64,000 nt of DNA. It comes from CAYYWP01 sp050176585 (GTDB lineage Bacteria; Desulfobacterota; Binatia; HRBIN30; CADEER01). The stretch lies in NCBI GenBank assembly GCA_050176585.1, contig JBFXHX010000006.1, forward strand, positions 1 through 64,000, written 5' to 3'. Every line of letters begins with the position of its first letter. The stretch's first letter is position 1. This document shows, in pieces, positions 1 through 7,898 of this stretch. The notes beneath the pieces were generated by a model. That model was given only the letters and a program-made list of their open reading frames with translations, was not told the origin of the DNA and did not search any database. A program made the position numbers and the translations under genes.

Positions 1-3000
1 CGCGGCGCCGCCCTCCCCGTCCGTGGTGAGCAGGCCGGCGCCGCTTGCCCGATGAGAGATCGACGAGAACAGCAACGGGAGCGCGCGCAATCCCTGCGCG
101 AGACCGCTGGTCGTACCCCCGGCGCGGCGCGACGTGCCGCCGCCGGTACCAGGTGTCGCGGTCGGCGTGGGGGTGCTCGACGTGGGGCACTCGAACAGCG
201 CGTTGTTCACGGCCGATACCAGCTCATCGATGGTGATCTGGTTGTCGCGGTTGGGATCGCCGGCCACGCACCGCGACGTGCCAGTATCGCGGAGGGCGAT
301 GTCGACCATCAACACCAGCTCGTTGACGACCACGACACCGTTGCAATCGCAGTCGCCGATGCAATCCCGGCACGGCTCGGGAATCGCGGCGCACTGCCCC
401 TCCATGCCAGCGACGTTGCAGGATGCACCGGCTGGGCACTCGGCGACGTCGCAGCACGCGCCATCCGTGCAGTGGCCGGTTTGACACTGGGCCGGGTCGA
501 CACACGGATTGCCGAGGGCGGCGGGGCCGGCGCACATGCCTTCCTCGCCCGCGATGTTGCAGAGCTCACCGGCGGGGCAGTCGCCCACCGCGCAGCAGGT
601 GCGGTCGACGCAGAAGGTCGAGCTACACTGGCGTCGACCTCCGCAGCCGCTGCCGCCGCTCGCCGGTCCGGCGCAGGTGCCGGTGTTGCAGAACTGCCCA
701 TCGGGGCACGTCTCCGCGTCGCAACAGAACCCATCGGTGCAGAAACCGGACGAGCACTGGGCCGGATCGGAGCACGGCATGCCGTTGCCACTGGGCTCCG
801 CGCATATACCGGTAGTACAGACCTGATCCACCGGGCAGATCTCGGAAGCGCAGCAGAATCCGTCGACGCAGAAACCGGAGGCGCACTGCGCCGGGTCACC
901 GCACGGATTGCCGTTGCCGGCGGGCGGCCGGCACTGGCCCGTGTTGCAGGATTCACCGCCTGGGCACGAAGCGTCGGCGCAGCAGAACCCGCCGACGCAA
1001 TTGCCGGACTCGCACTGCGCGTTCATGTCGCAGGGTGCGCCGTCGGTGGCGGGCTCCGCACACCGACCTTCGCGGAACGGAATGTTGCAGAACTCGCCGT
1101 CGGGACACGACGGGCTTTCACAGCACGTGTCGTCCACGCAGTTGCCGGACTGGCACTGGCTGCCGTCGGTGCACGCCTGCCCCGGGCGACCCGTTGGGGT
1201 CGTGGACGGCGTGGCCGTAGGCGGCACGGTCTGCGTGGGCGTAAACGTGAGCTTCGAACGCGACGTCGGCGTGACCGTCGCTGTGGCGCCGCGAGAGCCC
1301 GTAGCGGTCGGCGTGCTCGTCGGTTGGCGCGAGCCGGTGGCGCTTGCGGTCGCTGTCCCCGTAACCGTGCGCGTCGGTCCCGTCGACGACGCCGTGGCTG
1401 AAGCGGTCGGGCCCGTCGCCGTCTGCGTCGGAGTGCCCGTCTGGATCGGCGTCCCAGTCGGCGGCTCGCTCGGCGTAGGAGTAAACGTCAGTTTCGGATT
1501 CTGCGTGTGTGTGCCGGTAGCCGTCGAGGTGCGCGTACCCGTGCGCGTCGCCGTGGGCTGCGTACCGGTGGGCGTGATGGTGACGGTCGGAGTAACGCTG
1601 GCGGTCCGTGTAGAGGTCGGCGTGACCGTCCGCGTCGGCGTCTGCGTGCGCGTCTCGGTCGCGGTGCGGGTTTCCGTCGCGGTGCGCGTTTCCGTCGCGG
1701 TGCGGGTTTCCGTCGCGGTGCGAGTTTCCGTCGCGGTCGGCGAGGGAGTGTATTGGCACGTGAACTCGCAATACTCCTGCATCTGCGTCGGGTTGTTTCC
1801 GATCTTGAACGTGAATTGAGTGCACAAGCGCGTACCAGGCGGCGTGTCGTCCGCCAGTAGCACATCGAACTCGTAATCTACTCGTTGCCCAGGTTGCAGC
1901 GTGGCGGAGAGCTGAACAGTGGAAGAGCTCACCGTCGTACACGTGCCAGCTTCCGTCGTACAGCTGCCAGGCACTACCGTGAGTTCCGGCGGGTACATGT
2001 TGGTGGCGGAGACTGCGGACGTCGCTGAATCGGCGCCTAGGAACAGGAACCAGCTTTGCGGGATCGGCCGCCCGTACGGAATGCACTCAGGTGTGCGAGT
2101 GAACGTGGGCGTCACCGTGCGCGTCGCGGTGCGCGTCCTCGTCCGCGTGGGGGTCGGCGTCGGCGTGCTCGAGCGCGTTGACGTCGCCGACGGAGTCATC
2201 GGCGGTGGACAGGTAGTCTCGCAGATATCTTGACTGGTGCTACCGCCTTCGTGCTGCGATGCGAACTCGTAACACAGCGGCGTATTGGGCGGGACGCTGC
2301 CCGCCACCACCATTTTGAACGAGAAGGACTGGCGGCCCCCCGGCGGGAGGTCGTTACCGGAGCACGTCACAGCCGAGGAATTCGTGCCGATGTCGCACGT
2401 GCAGTTGGTGCTCGTGCAGCTGCCGGGAACGGCGGTCAACCCGGGCGGCAAGGTGACCGTGTTGAGGACATCCAGCAGCGTCTGACCGATATTGTCGAAG
2501 GTGAAATTGCGCGTGTGCTCCGCGTTGTAGATCAGGCTGCAGGGTTTCGGCGTCGGCGTGACCGTGGGCGTGCCCCCGGGCCCGCAGATGCGCAGCCCCC
2601 ATTTGAGGAGATCGCCAATCTGATCGGTCGCCGAGCTCTCGACGCGCAATGTCCACGTGCCCTGCGAATTCTGGCCGTTGAATGCGGCGAGGCTGGCCTC
2701 GGGCCGGTGCGCCAGCCCGTCACTACACGACCCGAGCGTCGAGAGATCGTTGGGCGCGTTGTCGTCGAGCGTCAGAAAGAAGCCGTCGTCATTCCCGGCG
2801 CAGCGCTGATCGATGAGAGAAACGCTCGTCTGCGATGGACCGGTCAGGCTGAACGAAAAGAACCTGTCATCCAACGTTCCCGTCGTTTGGAGGCCGATCA
2901 CGCTGATCCGGCCGATCGAGCCGAAGCCGGCGGGCACGACGATAGCGGAGTCCAGCGGATCACTGAATCCGGGCAGCGGCTGCGGGGGACCGGTGTACAA

Positions 3001-4467
3001 AAAATCGTGACAGCCGGGCTCGGGTGTGGGCGTCGGCGTGGGAGCACCGGTGGCGCAGAGCTGCAGGCTCCACGCGGTCAGCGTGCCGGTGTCGCGGGTT
3101 GCCCGGTCGAAGACCTCCAGGATCCATTGCCCGGCGGCATTCTGCCCATTGAAGAAAGACAACGTCTCCTGCGGCTGATGCGATTGCCCATCGTTACAGG
3201 CGCTCGGAACCTCCAACGTCAACTGCGCGGCGTCGTCGAGGCTCAAGTTGAAGTTGTCGGCGTCCCCGCATTTGCCCGACAACAGGGTCACGTAGTCGGT
3301 GGTCGGGCGGCTCAGCCGGAACTCGAGGTCCTGGGCGAACGGGTGCGTGGCTTGCAGGTCGAGCACGTTCACATCGCCGATCTCGAATGCGTCGGGGACG
3401 TTGATGATGGATGTGACGCTGCCGTTGTCCGGGATGTTCTTTGGGATATCGGTCGACGTGTACGTCGTACAGCCGGGTGGGGGCGGTGTGACGCAGATCT
3501 CGAGACTCCAGCTGGTCAGCGTGCCCACGTCCATGTTGAAGCGGTCGACGATGTCCAGGGACCACTGGCCCGCGGCGCTCTGACCGTTGAATGCCGACAG
3601 CATCGCCTGCGGCTGGTGCGCTTGCCCGTCGTTGCAGGCATTCGGGCTTTCGAGCGTCAGCGCGGCCTGGTCGTCGAGGGTGAGGTTGAAATCATCATTG
3701 CTTCCGCACTTGTCGGCCAAGAGGAGGACCTGGAGGTGGTTGCCCGGGCCGCGCAGGCTGATCTGGAGATCTTGCGCGAACGTGTGCGTGGCCTGCAGGC
3801 GCACGTTCAGGTCGCCGATGATGGTACCGTCGGGAATATCGATGACCGAAGAGACGCTGCCATTGTCGGGGATGTTCCTGGGCACATCCGTCGACGTATA
3901 CGTCGTACAACCCGGCGGAGGAGGCGTCGCGCAGAGCTGGAGACTCCAGCCCGTGAGCGTTCCAACATCGCCCATGGCCTCGTCGACGACCTCCAACTGC
4001 CAGGTCCCGGCACTGTTGAATCCGTTCAAATTCGCCAACGGCACCTGGGGCCTGTGCGCTTGGCCATCATTGCAGGCGCTCGGGCTCTCCAGCGTCAACG
4101 CGGCGCTGTCATCGAGGCTCAGATTGAAATTGTCGTTGGAGCCGCACTTGCCCGAAAGCAGCAGTACACTGGGGGTGCCGGCCGGACCGTCAGGCGGGAT
4201 CGGGGAGCGCAGGATGAACGCGAGATCCTGCGCAAACGTATGAGTGGCTTGCACGTTCAGCACGTTGATGTCGCCGACCACGAAGGAGTCCGGAACGGTG
4301 ATCTGCGAGACGATACTGCCCCTGTCTGGAATGTTCTTCGGGACGTCCGTGGACGTATAGGTGATGCAGCCGATCTGTCCCGCCGTCGTCTGCGCCGCGA
4401 GTGTGACTGGACAGCCGCATACCAGGATCAGCAGCGTCCAGCGGAGTCGGGAAGGCGTGATGGGCAT
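1..4467 (-). CDS. Large secreted multidomain protein: P-domain repeats, Cys-rich repeats, dockerin-like EF-hand (3' end outside window)
   Basis: One open frame of 1489 codons runs from an ATG at 4467 through the left edge without a stop. A signal peptide (about residues 1-26, hydrophobic WTLLILVCG then AAQ) is followed by four tandem proprotein-convertase P-domain-like units of about 150 residues (about 30-180, 185-325, 330-470, 485-630), each with NIPD/DNGS-like starts, CGSNDNFNLSLDD-like cores and a closing WSLxxC. Two related beta-sandwich segments follow (about 640-760 and 790-900), then a Thr/Pro/Glu linker (about 905-1095). Six Cys-rich repeats of about 42 residues (pattern QCxSGxCxDGxCC..CPxGxxCN) start near residue 1099. 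A pair of DxDxNG-type EF-hand loops resembling dockerin lies at about 1373-1432. It is probably exported and calcium-binding; no catalytic domain is visible, so P-domains without a protease suggest an adhesive or scaffold role. A weak GGAG precedes the start. Confidence 0.85.
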   Translation of the reverse strand, partial: MPITPSRLRWTLLILVCGCPVTLAAQTTAGQIGCITYTSTDVPKNIPDRGSIVSQITVPDSFVVGDINVLNVQATHTFAQDLAFILRSPIPPDGPAGTPSVLLLSGKCGSNDNFNLSLDDSAALTLESPSACNDGQAHRPQVPLANLNGFNSAGTWQLEVVDEAMGDVGTLTGWSLQLCATPPPPGCTTYTSTDVPRNIPDNGSVSSVIDIPDGTIIGDLNVRLQATHTFAQDLQISLRGPGNHLQVLLLADKCGSNDDFNLTLDDQAALTLESPNACNDGQAHQPQAMLSAFNGQSAAGQWSLDIVDRFNMDVGTLTSWSLEICVTPPPPGCTTYTSTDIPKNIPDNGSVTSIINVPDAFEIGDVNVLDLQATHPFAQDLEFRLSRPTTDYVTLLSGKCGDADNFNLSLDDAAQLTLEVPSACNDGQSHQPQETLSFFNGQNAAGQWILEVFDRATRDTGTLTAWSLQLCATGAPTPTPTPEPGCHDFLYTGPPQPLPGFSDPLDSAIVVPAGFGSIGRISVIGLQTTGTLDDRFFSFSLTGPSQTSVSLIDQRCAGNDDGFFLTLDDNAPNDLSTLGSCSDGLAHRPEASLAAFNGQNSQGTWTLRVESSATDQIGDLLKWGLRICGPGGTPTVTPTPKPCSLIYNAEHTRNFTFDNIGQTLLDVLNTVTLPPGLTAVPGSCTSTNCTCDIGTNSSAVTCSGNDLPPGGRQSFSFKMVVAGSVPPNTPLCYEFASQHEGGSTSQDICETTCPPPMTPSATSTRSSTPTPTPTRTRTRTATRTVTPTFTRTPECIPYGRPIPQSWFLFLGADSATSAVSATNMYPPELTVVPGSCTTEAGTCTTVSSSTVQLSATLQPGQRVDYEFDVLLADDTPPGTRLCTQFTFKIGNNPTQMQEYCEFTCQYTPSPTATETRTATETRTATETRTATETRTATETRTQTPTRTVTPTSTRTASVTPTVTITPTGTQPTATRTGTRTSTATGTHTQNPKLTFTPTPSEPPTGTPIQTGTPTQTATGPTASATASSTGPTRTVTGTATASATGSRQPTSTPTATGSRGATATVTPTSRSKLTFTPTQTVPPTATPSTTPTGRPGQACTDGSQCQSGNCVDDTCCESPSCPDGEFCNIPFREGRCAEPATDGAPCDMNAQCESGNCVGGFCCADASCPGGESCNTGQCRPPAGNGNPCGDPAQCASGFCVDGFCCASEICPVDQVCTTGICAEPSGNGMPCSDPAQCSSGFCTDGFCCDAETCPDGQFCNTGTCAGPASGGSGCGGRRQCSSTFCVDRTCCAVGDCPAGELCNIAGEEGMCAGPAALGNPCVDPAQCQTGHCTDGACCDVAECPAGASCNVAGMEGQCAAIPEPCRDCIGDCDCNGVVVVNELVLMVDIALRDTGTSRCVAGDPNRDNQITIDELVSAVNNALFECPTSSTPTPTATPGTGGGTSRRAGGTTSGLAQGLRALPLLFSSISHRASGAGLLTTDGEGGAA
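1652..1738. repeat. 18-bp tandem repeat inside the Thr/Pro linker
   Basis: Four full units and one partial unit of an 18-bp repeat (GTTTCCGTCGCGGTGCGG and one-base variants) encode TATETR-type hexapeptides in the linker of the large secreted protein. The near-identity at DNA level points to recent slippage expansion, so copy number may vary between strains and may be mis-assembled. Confidence 0.9.
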
Positions 4468-4596
4468 CGCGTGCTCCAGTTCGCGGCGCGTGCGCCGCAC
4501 GGGTCTCGAGGCAGGCAGACGGTGCGCGGTAGCCTCGTTGTGGCCACAACCGATGGTCCTTCGGACAGGATCAGCAAACGGACGGACGGATTGATC

Positions 4597-4672
4597 TATC
4601 CGGTCAGCACCTACCTGCCGGACGATCCGGCACCGGCTGCGAACCCGTACCGGGGCTCACGAAACCGGTGCT
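4597..4672 (-). promoter_or_regulatory. Structured 5' leader of the large secreted protein (weak c-di-GMP riboswitch resemblance)
   Basis: The 497-base stretch 4468-4964 has no convincing gene. On the minus strand it holds, about 130 bases ahead of the ATG at 4467, an ACCGG...CCGGT stem, a perfect 7-bp stem (TGCCGGA/TCCGGCA with a 3-base loop) and then AGGTAGGTGCTGACCGG. The last element resembles the 3' arm of GEMM-I c-di-GMP riboswitches, but the diagnostic GGCAAACC and ACGCAAAGCC boxes are absent or heavily altered. I therefore call only a structured leader. Confidence 0.2.
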
Positions 4673-4900
4673 CGTGGACTGCGTGCTCCGCAGGGGCGTG
4701 TGTAGCAGACGAGACCGCGTCCATGCCGAATATGTCTTGTATGCCGGAGAGCTCGCTCCCAGCTTGGACATTTTTCCCCTCCGGCCCGAGCTTTTGGCGA
4801 CGCGGATGCCATAGAATTGCACAAAGACACCAACGGTTTGCAAGGGCAAAATTCCGCGCCCGAACGGCTCGCGAAAAGCGGCGGATGCGCGCGTCGCGAG

Positions 4901-4938
4901 AAAAAAAACGGCCGGCGCGGATTACCCGCGCCGGCCGT
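4901..4938 (-). terminator. Rho-independent terminator of glnA
   Basis: Read on the minus strand, a perfect 13-bp stem (ACGGCCGGCGCGG and its complement, 4908-4920 with 4926-4938) with a 5-base loop is followed directly by a run of eight T. It lies 26 bases past the glnA stop. Confidence 0.93.
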
Positions 4939-4964
4939 GGATTCGGAGAGAGCGCCGTCGCTTC

Positions 4965-6377
4965 TCAGGCGTCGAAGTACAGATGGAACTCGTACGGGTG
5001 CGGGCGCAGGCGGAGGGCGCTGACCTCGTTCGACATCTTGTAGTCGATCCAGGTCTCGACGACGTCCTCGGTGAACACGTCGCCCTTCAGCAGGAAGGCG
5101 TGGTCCTTCTTCAGATACTGCAGCGCTTCCTCGAGCGAAGCGGGCATCCCAGCCACGCCTTTCAGCTCCTCCGGCGTGAGCGAGTAGATGTCTTTGTCCA
5201 GCGGGTCGCCCGCCGACAGGCGATTCTCGATGCCGTCGAGACCGGCCATGAGCATGGCCGCAAATGCGATATAGCCGTTGCACGTCGGATCGGGGAACCG
5301 CACCTCGATGCGCTTCGCCTTCGGGCTCGGCGAATACATCGGAATGCGGATGGCCGCCGACCGATTGCGGCTCGAGTACGCGAGGTTCACCGGCGCCTCG
5401 AAACCCGGCACCAGCCGGCGATAGCTGTTGTTGGTGGGATTGGTGAACGCGGCCAGCGCGGGGGCGTGCTTGATGATGCCGGCGATGTAGTGCATCGCCA
5501 TTTCGCTCATGCCCGCGTAACCACTGCCGGCGAACAGCGGCTTGTCGCCCTTCCAGATGCTCTGGTGGGTGTGCATGCCGCTGCCATTGTCGCCGAAGAT
5601 CGGCTTCGGCATGAACGTCGCCACTTTACCGTGCCGGCGTGCGACGTTCTTGACGACGTACTTGTACCACATCAGGTGGTCGCCCATCTTTGTCAGCGGT
5701 GCGAAGCGCATGTCGATCTCCGCCTGACCGGCGGTGGCCACCTCGTGGTGCTGCTTCTCGACGATGATGCCGACCTGCTCCATCATCAGCACCATCTCCT
5801 GCCGGATGTCCTGTTGCGAGTCGGTCGGCGGGACCGGGAAATACCCTTCCTTGTGGCGCGGCTTGTAGCCGAGGTTCGGCCCCTCGTCGCGGCCGGTGTT
5901 CCACGCGCCCTCGCTGGAGTTCAGGAAATAGTAGCCGCTGTGCGCGTTCTGATCGAAGCGCACGTCGTCGAGGATGAAGAACTCGGGCTCGGGTCCGAAG
6001 TAGGCGACATCGCCGATGCCGGTGGTCTTCAGATATGCCTCGGCCTTCTTGGCGATGTGGCGCGGATCGCGCGAGTACTCCTCCTTGGTGATCGGATCCA
6101 CGACGTTCCCGATCAAGCTGAGGGTCGGCGCGGCGCAGAACGGATCCATGATCGCGCTCGCCGGATCGGGCACGATCAGCATGTCCGATGCATTGATCGG
6201 CTGCCAGCCGCGGATCGAGGAGCCGTCGAATCCGCTGCCCTCTTCGAACAGCCCTTCGTTGAACTCCGTCATCGGAATCGTGAAATGCTGCCACGTGCCG
6301 AGAAAGTCGAGAAACTTCAGATCGACACAGACCGCTTTCTGCTCTTTGGCGAACTTGATCGCCTCTTTCGGCGTCAT
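4965..6377 (-). CDS. glnA: Glutamine synthetase type I
   Basis: The 470-residue product makes glutamine from glutamate, ammonia and ATP in the cytoplasm as a dodecamer. Visible signatures are the N-terminal beta-grasp (SGFDGSSIRGW), the catalytic-domain motif FGPEPEFFI, the ATP-binding KPIFGDNGSGMHTHQS near residue 260, and NRSAAIRIP. The adenylylation-site tyrosine lies in DKDIYSLTPEE near residue 400, so activity is probably controlled by GlnE-type adenylylation. The length matches the bacterial GSI-beta class. The start ATG at 6377 has GGGAGG upstream. It lies downstream of glnB on the same strand across a 79-base spacer carrying a strong hairpin, and has its own terminator, so glnB-glnA is the likely unit. 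No family-critical residue is missing. Confidence 0.98.
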   Translation of the reverse strand: MTPKEAIKFAKEQKAVCVDLKFLDFLGTWQHFTIPMTEFNEGLFEEGSGFDGSSIRGWQPINASDMLIVPDPASAIMDPFCAAPTLSLIGNVVDPITKEEYSRDPRHIAKKAEAYLKTTGIGDVAYFGPEPEFFILDDVRFDQNAHSGYYFLNSSEGAWNTGRDEGPNLGYKPRHKEGYFPVPPTDSQQDIRQEMVLMMEQVGIIVEKQHHEVATAGQAEIDMRFAPLTKMGDHLMWYKYVVKNVARRHGKVATFMPKPIFGDNGSGMHTHQSIWKGDKPLFAGSGYAGMSEMAMHYIAGIIKHAPALAAFTNPTNNSYRRLVPGFEAPVNLAYSSRNRSAAIRIPMYSPSPKAKRIEVRFPDPTCNGYIAFAAMLMAGLDGIENRLSAGDPLDKDIYSLTPEELKGVAGMPASLEEALQYLKKDHAFLLKGDVFTEDVVETWIDYKMSNEVSALRLRPHPYEFHLYFDA

Positions 6378-6404
6378 CTAACGGAGACCTCCCTTTGGAA
6401 CTGT

Positions 6405-6438
6405 GCAGCACCACGCGAGTGGTGCTGCTGTCTAGACA
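6405..6438 (-). promoter_or_regulatory. Hairpin plus palindrome in the glnB-glnA spacer
   Basis: A perfect 10-bp inverted repeat (GCAGCACCAC, tetraloop, GTGGTGCTGC; 6405-6428) abuts a 10-bp palindrome TGTCTAGACA (6429-6438). There is no T-tract, so it is not a standard terminator. It sits 28 bases ahead of the glnA start and could be a processing or stabilising element setting the GlnA:GlnB ratio. That role is inferred. Confidence 0.5.
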
Positions 6439-6456
6439 AACAACCTCGCGGCCAAT

Positions 6457-6795
6457 TCAGATGGCATCCGCGCCGCGCTCACCGGTGCGAATGCGCACGA
6501 CTTCCTCGATCGGTTGGACGAAGATCTTTCCATCGCCGATACGCCCGGTCTTGGCGGCCCGCTCGATCGCGCCGACGATCTCGACCACCTTCTCGTCTGG
6601 GGCGATGATCTCCAGCTTTACCTTGGGCAGAAAATCGACCACGTACTCCGCGCCGCGATAGAGCTCGGTGTGGCCCTTCTGCCGGCCGAAGCCTTTGACC
6701 TCCGTGACGGTCAAGCCTTGGACGCCGATGGCGCTCAGGCTCTCCTTCACCTCGTCCAATTTGAACGGCTTGATGATCGCTTCCACCTTCTTCAT
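6457..6795 (-). CDS. glnB: Nitrogen regulatory protein PII
   Basis: The 112-residue protein is the PII signal trimer that senses 2-oxoglutarate, ATP/ADP and glutamine state. The start MKKVEAIIKPFKLDEV, the T-loop with the uridylylation tyrosine (Y51 in YRGAEYVVDF), the B-loop (TGRIGDGKIF) and the C-loop all match the family, and length is normal. Its neighbour glnA is a classical PII-controlled target through GlnE, and an NtrB/NtrC-type pair at 57236-59829 could be another output. The start at 6795 is preceded by GGAG in a short leader. The 264 bases upstream contain a TGGGCA/TGCCCA dyad cluster; a clear sigma-54 -24/-12 element was not found. Confidence 0.97.
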   Translation of the reverse strand: MKKVEAIIKPFKLDEVKESLSAIGVQGLTVTEVKGFGRQKGHTELYRGAEYVVDFLPKVKLEIIAPDEKVVEIVGAIERAAKTGRIGDGKIFVQPIEEVVRIRTGERGADAI

Positions 6796-7021
6796 GGGTT
6801 TCTCCTCGGCTGCGTAGGGGATCGGTCGGGCTTACCCACATGACCCGTCGAGTAAGCGTAAAGTCGGCCTGCGAGGGCGACTGCACCTGTTAGCCATCCG
6901 AACCAACGCTCGCTCTCCGCACACCCCATGCGCCGCTCGACCTCGGCTCTAGAGCAACTGCGATGCCGCGCCGTGGAAATCGCGTGGTGGCGGACGTTTG
7001 CAATTCCCCAAGCTGTCTATC

Positions 7022-7045
7022 TGCCCAAGCGCTGGGCAATGCCCA
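7022..7045. promoter_or_regulatory. TGGGCA/TGCCCA dyad cluster upstream of glnB
   Basis: TGCCCA-AGCGC-TGGGCA (7022-7038) overlaps TGGGCAATGCCCA (7033-7045), giving three alternating half-sites. It lies between the end of the SH3-anchor gene and glnB. It may be an operator for glnB or a weak hairpin terminator of the gene upstream; no T-tract follows. Confidence 0.3.
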
Positions 7046-7059
7046 AATATCAAGCAGCG

Positions 7060-7704
7060 TCAGAACCGTACCCGCATGCGGCTGCGGCGTTCCTGACGCT
7101 GGCCGTACAACGTTCCGATCAGAAATCCGACTACGACGCACACGCCCGCGAGCGCGAGCGCGGGTCCCACGTCGAGCCCAGACGGAGTGATCACGGCGCT
7201 GGCAGTCGGCGCGAGTCGCTCGATGGCCGCGGTGGGCGCGACAGCGGCGGCGGCCAGTGCAGCCGGCGACGGCGTGGCCGCGCTGCTCGATTCCAGCACT
7301 GCCAGACGATGGCGCAGCTGCGCGAGCTCCGCTTCAATGGAGCTCGTGGGAGGAGCCGGCGCGCCCTCCGCCCGCGCGACCGGACCGACCGCGGGCGTCG
7401 GCGTCGCCTCGCTGGGCGTCCCCACCGCCAGCTGTGAATGCACCTCGATGAACGCGGCGTTCATGAACCCGAGTTTCCCGCTTGCCAGCGTGACCCGCGC
7501 CCACTGGCCTTCGATGGCCTCGACCGTCACGCGCGACCCCTTGGGGAGCGACGTGAGCACCGGGCTGTTCGGATTCGGTCCGCGGCGCACGTTGACGACT
7601 TCGGCACCGCGCACGACTCCGACGACCGGCTCAGCGGCCGTGAGGCGCGGCGCCACGAAGCAGCATGCCGCAGCGAGCGCAGAGGCTAGAAACGTCCGAG
7701 GCAT
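7060..7704 (-). CDS. SH3-domain protein with C-terminal membrane anchor
   Basis: The 214-residue protein has a signal peptide (about 1-23), one bacterial SH3 (SH3b) domain at about 27-90 (VVNVRRGPNPNSPVLTSL, GQWARV), an Ala/Pro linker, a short coiled-coil (about 120-140, IEAELAQLRHRLAVLE) and a C-terminal transmembrane segment (about 178-200) followed by a basic tail. This order matches the SH3-and-anchor family, thought to sit in the periplasm bound to the inner membrane and contact peptidoglycan. The substrate is unknown. The start codon is only 8 bases beyond the tRNA-Pro CCA end with no Shine-Dalgarno, so the message probably arises by tRNA processing or is otherwise nearly leaderless. 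The signal peptide supports this start. Confidence 0.85.
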   Translation of the reverse strand: MPRTFLASALAAACCFVAPRLTAAEPVVGVVRGAEVVNVRRGPNPNSPVLTSLPKGSRVTVEAIEGQWARVTLASGKLGFMNAAFIEVHSQLAVGTPSEATPTPAVGPVARAEGAPAPPTSSIEAELAQLRHRLAVLESSSAATPSPAALAAAAVAPTAAIERLAPTASAVITPSGLDVGPALALAGVCVVVGFLIGTLYGQRQERRSRMRVRF

Positions 7705-7712
7705 GCGAGAAA

Positions 7713-7789
7713 TGGTCGGGGTGACTGGACTTGAACCAGCGACCTCACGGTCCCGAACCGTGCGCTCTACCAGTCTGAGCTACACCCCG
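7713..7789 (-). tRNA. tRNA-Pro (anticodon CGG)
   Basis: On the minus strand an intact cloverleaf begins CGGGGTGTAGCTCAG, with acceptor arm CGGGGTG pairing CACCCCG. The anticodon arm CACGG/CCGTG encloses loop TTCGGGA, so the anticodon is CGG (proline codon CCG). The T-arm reads CTGGTTCAAGTCCAG. The discriminator A and CCA are encoded (7713-7716). The CCA end is 8 bases from the next start codon. Confidence 0.96.
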
Positions 7790-7898
7790 TTCTCAGTCGC
7801 GATGCCGACGACACCTCGAGTCGAATCGGACGACCTAACACAGTGCTCGGTTGGTGCCAACCCCGTGCGAAGACCCCCAACAGTGCGCGCTCGCGCGA

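Noticed and set aside
52..1401. Long open frame on the plus strand opposite the Cys-rich repeats
   Set aside because: It is antisense to a continuous, domain-rich minus-strand gene, and its Ala/Arg/Gly composition is what GC-rich antisense gives.
1600..1740. CRISPR-like repetitive tract
   Set aside because: Repeats are 18 bp, directly adjoining, with no unique spacers, and encode the Thr/Pro/Glu linker in frame.
2230..5043. 937-codon plus-strand frame
   Set aside because: It runs through the complement of the P-domain repeats, the glnA terminator and into glnA. Its internal repetition mirrors the real gene's repeats, and no domain is recognisable.
4983..6608. 541-codon plus-strand frame opposite glnA
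   Set aside because: Complete overlap with a textbook glutamine synthetase; His/Arg/Asp-rich shadow composition.
6796..7059. Sigma-54 promoter of glnB
   Set aside because: Several GG-N10-GC spacings occur by chance in the dyad cluster, but none has a good TTGC -12 element.
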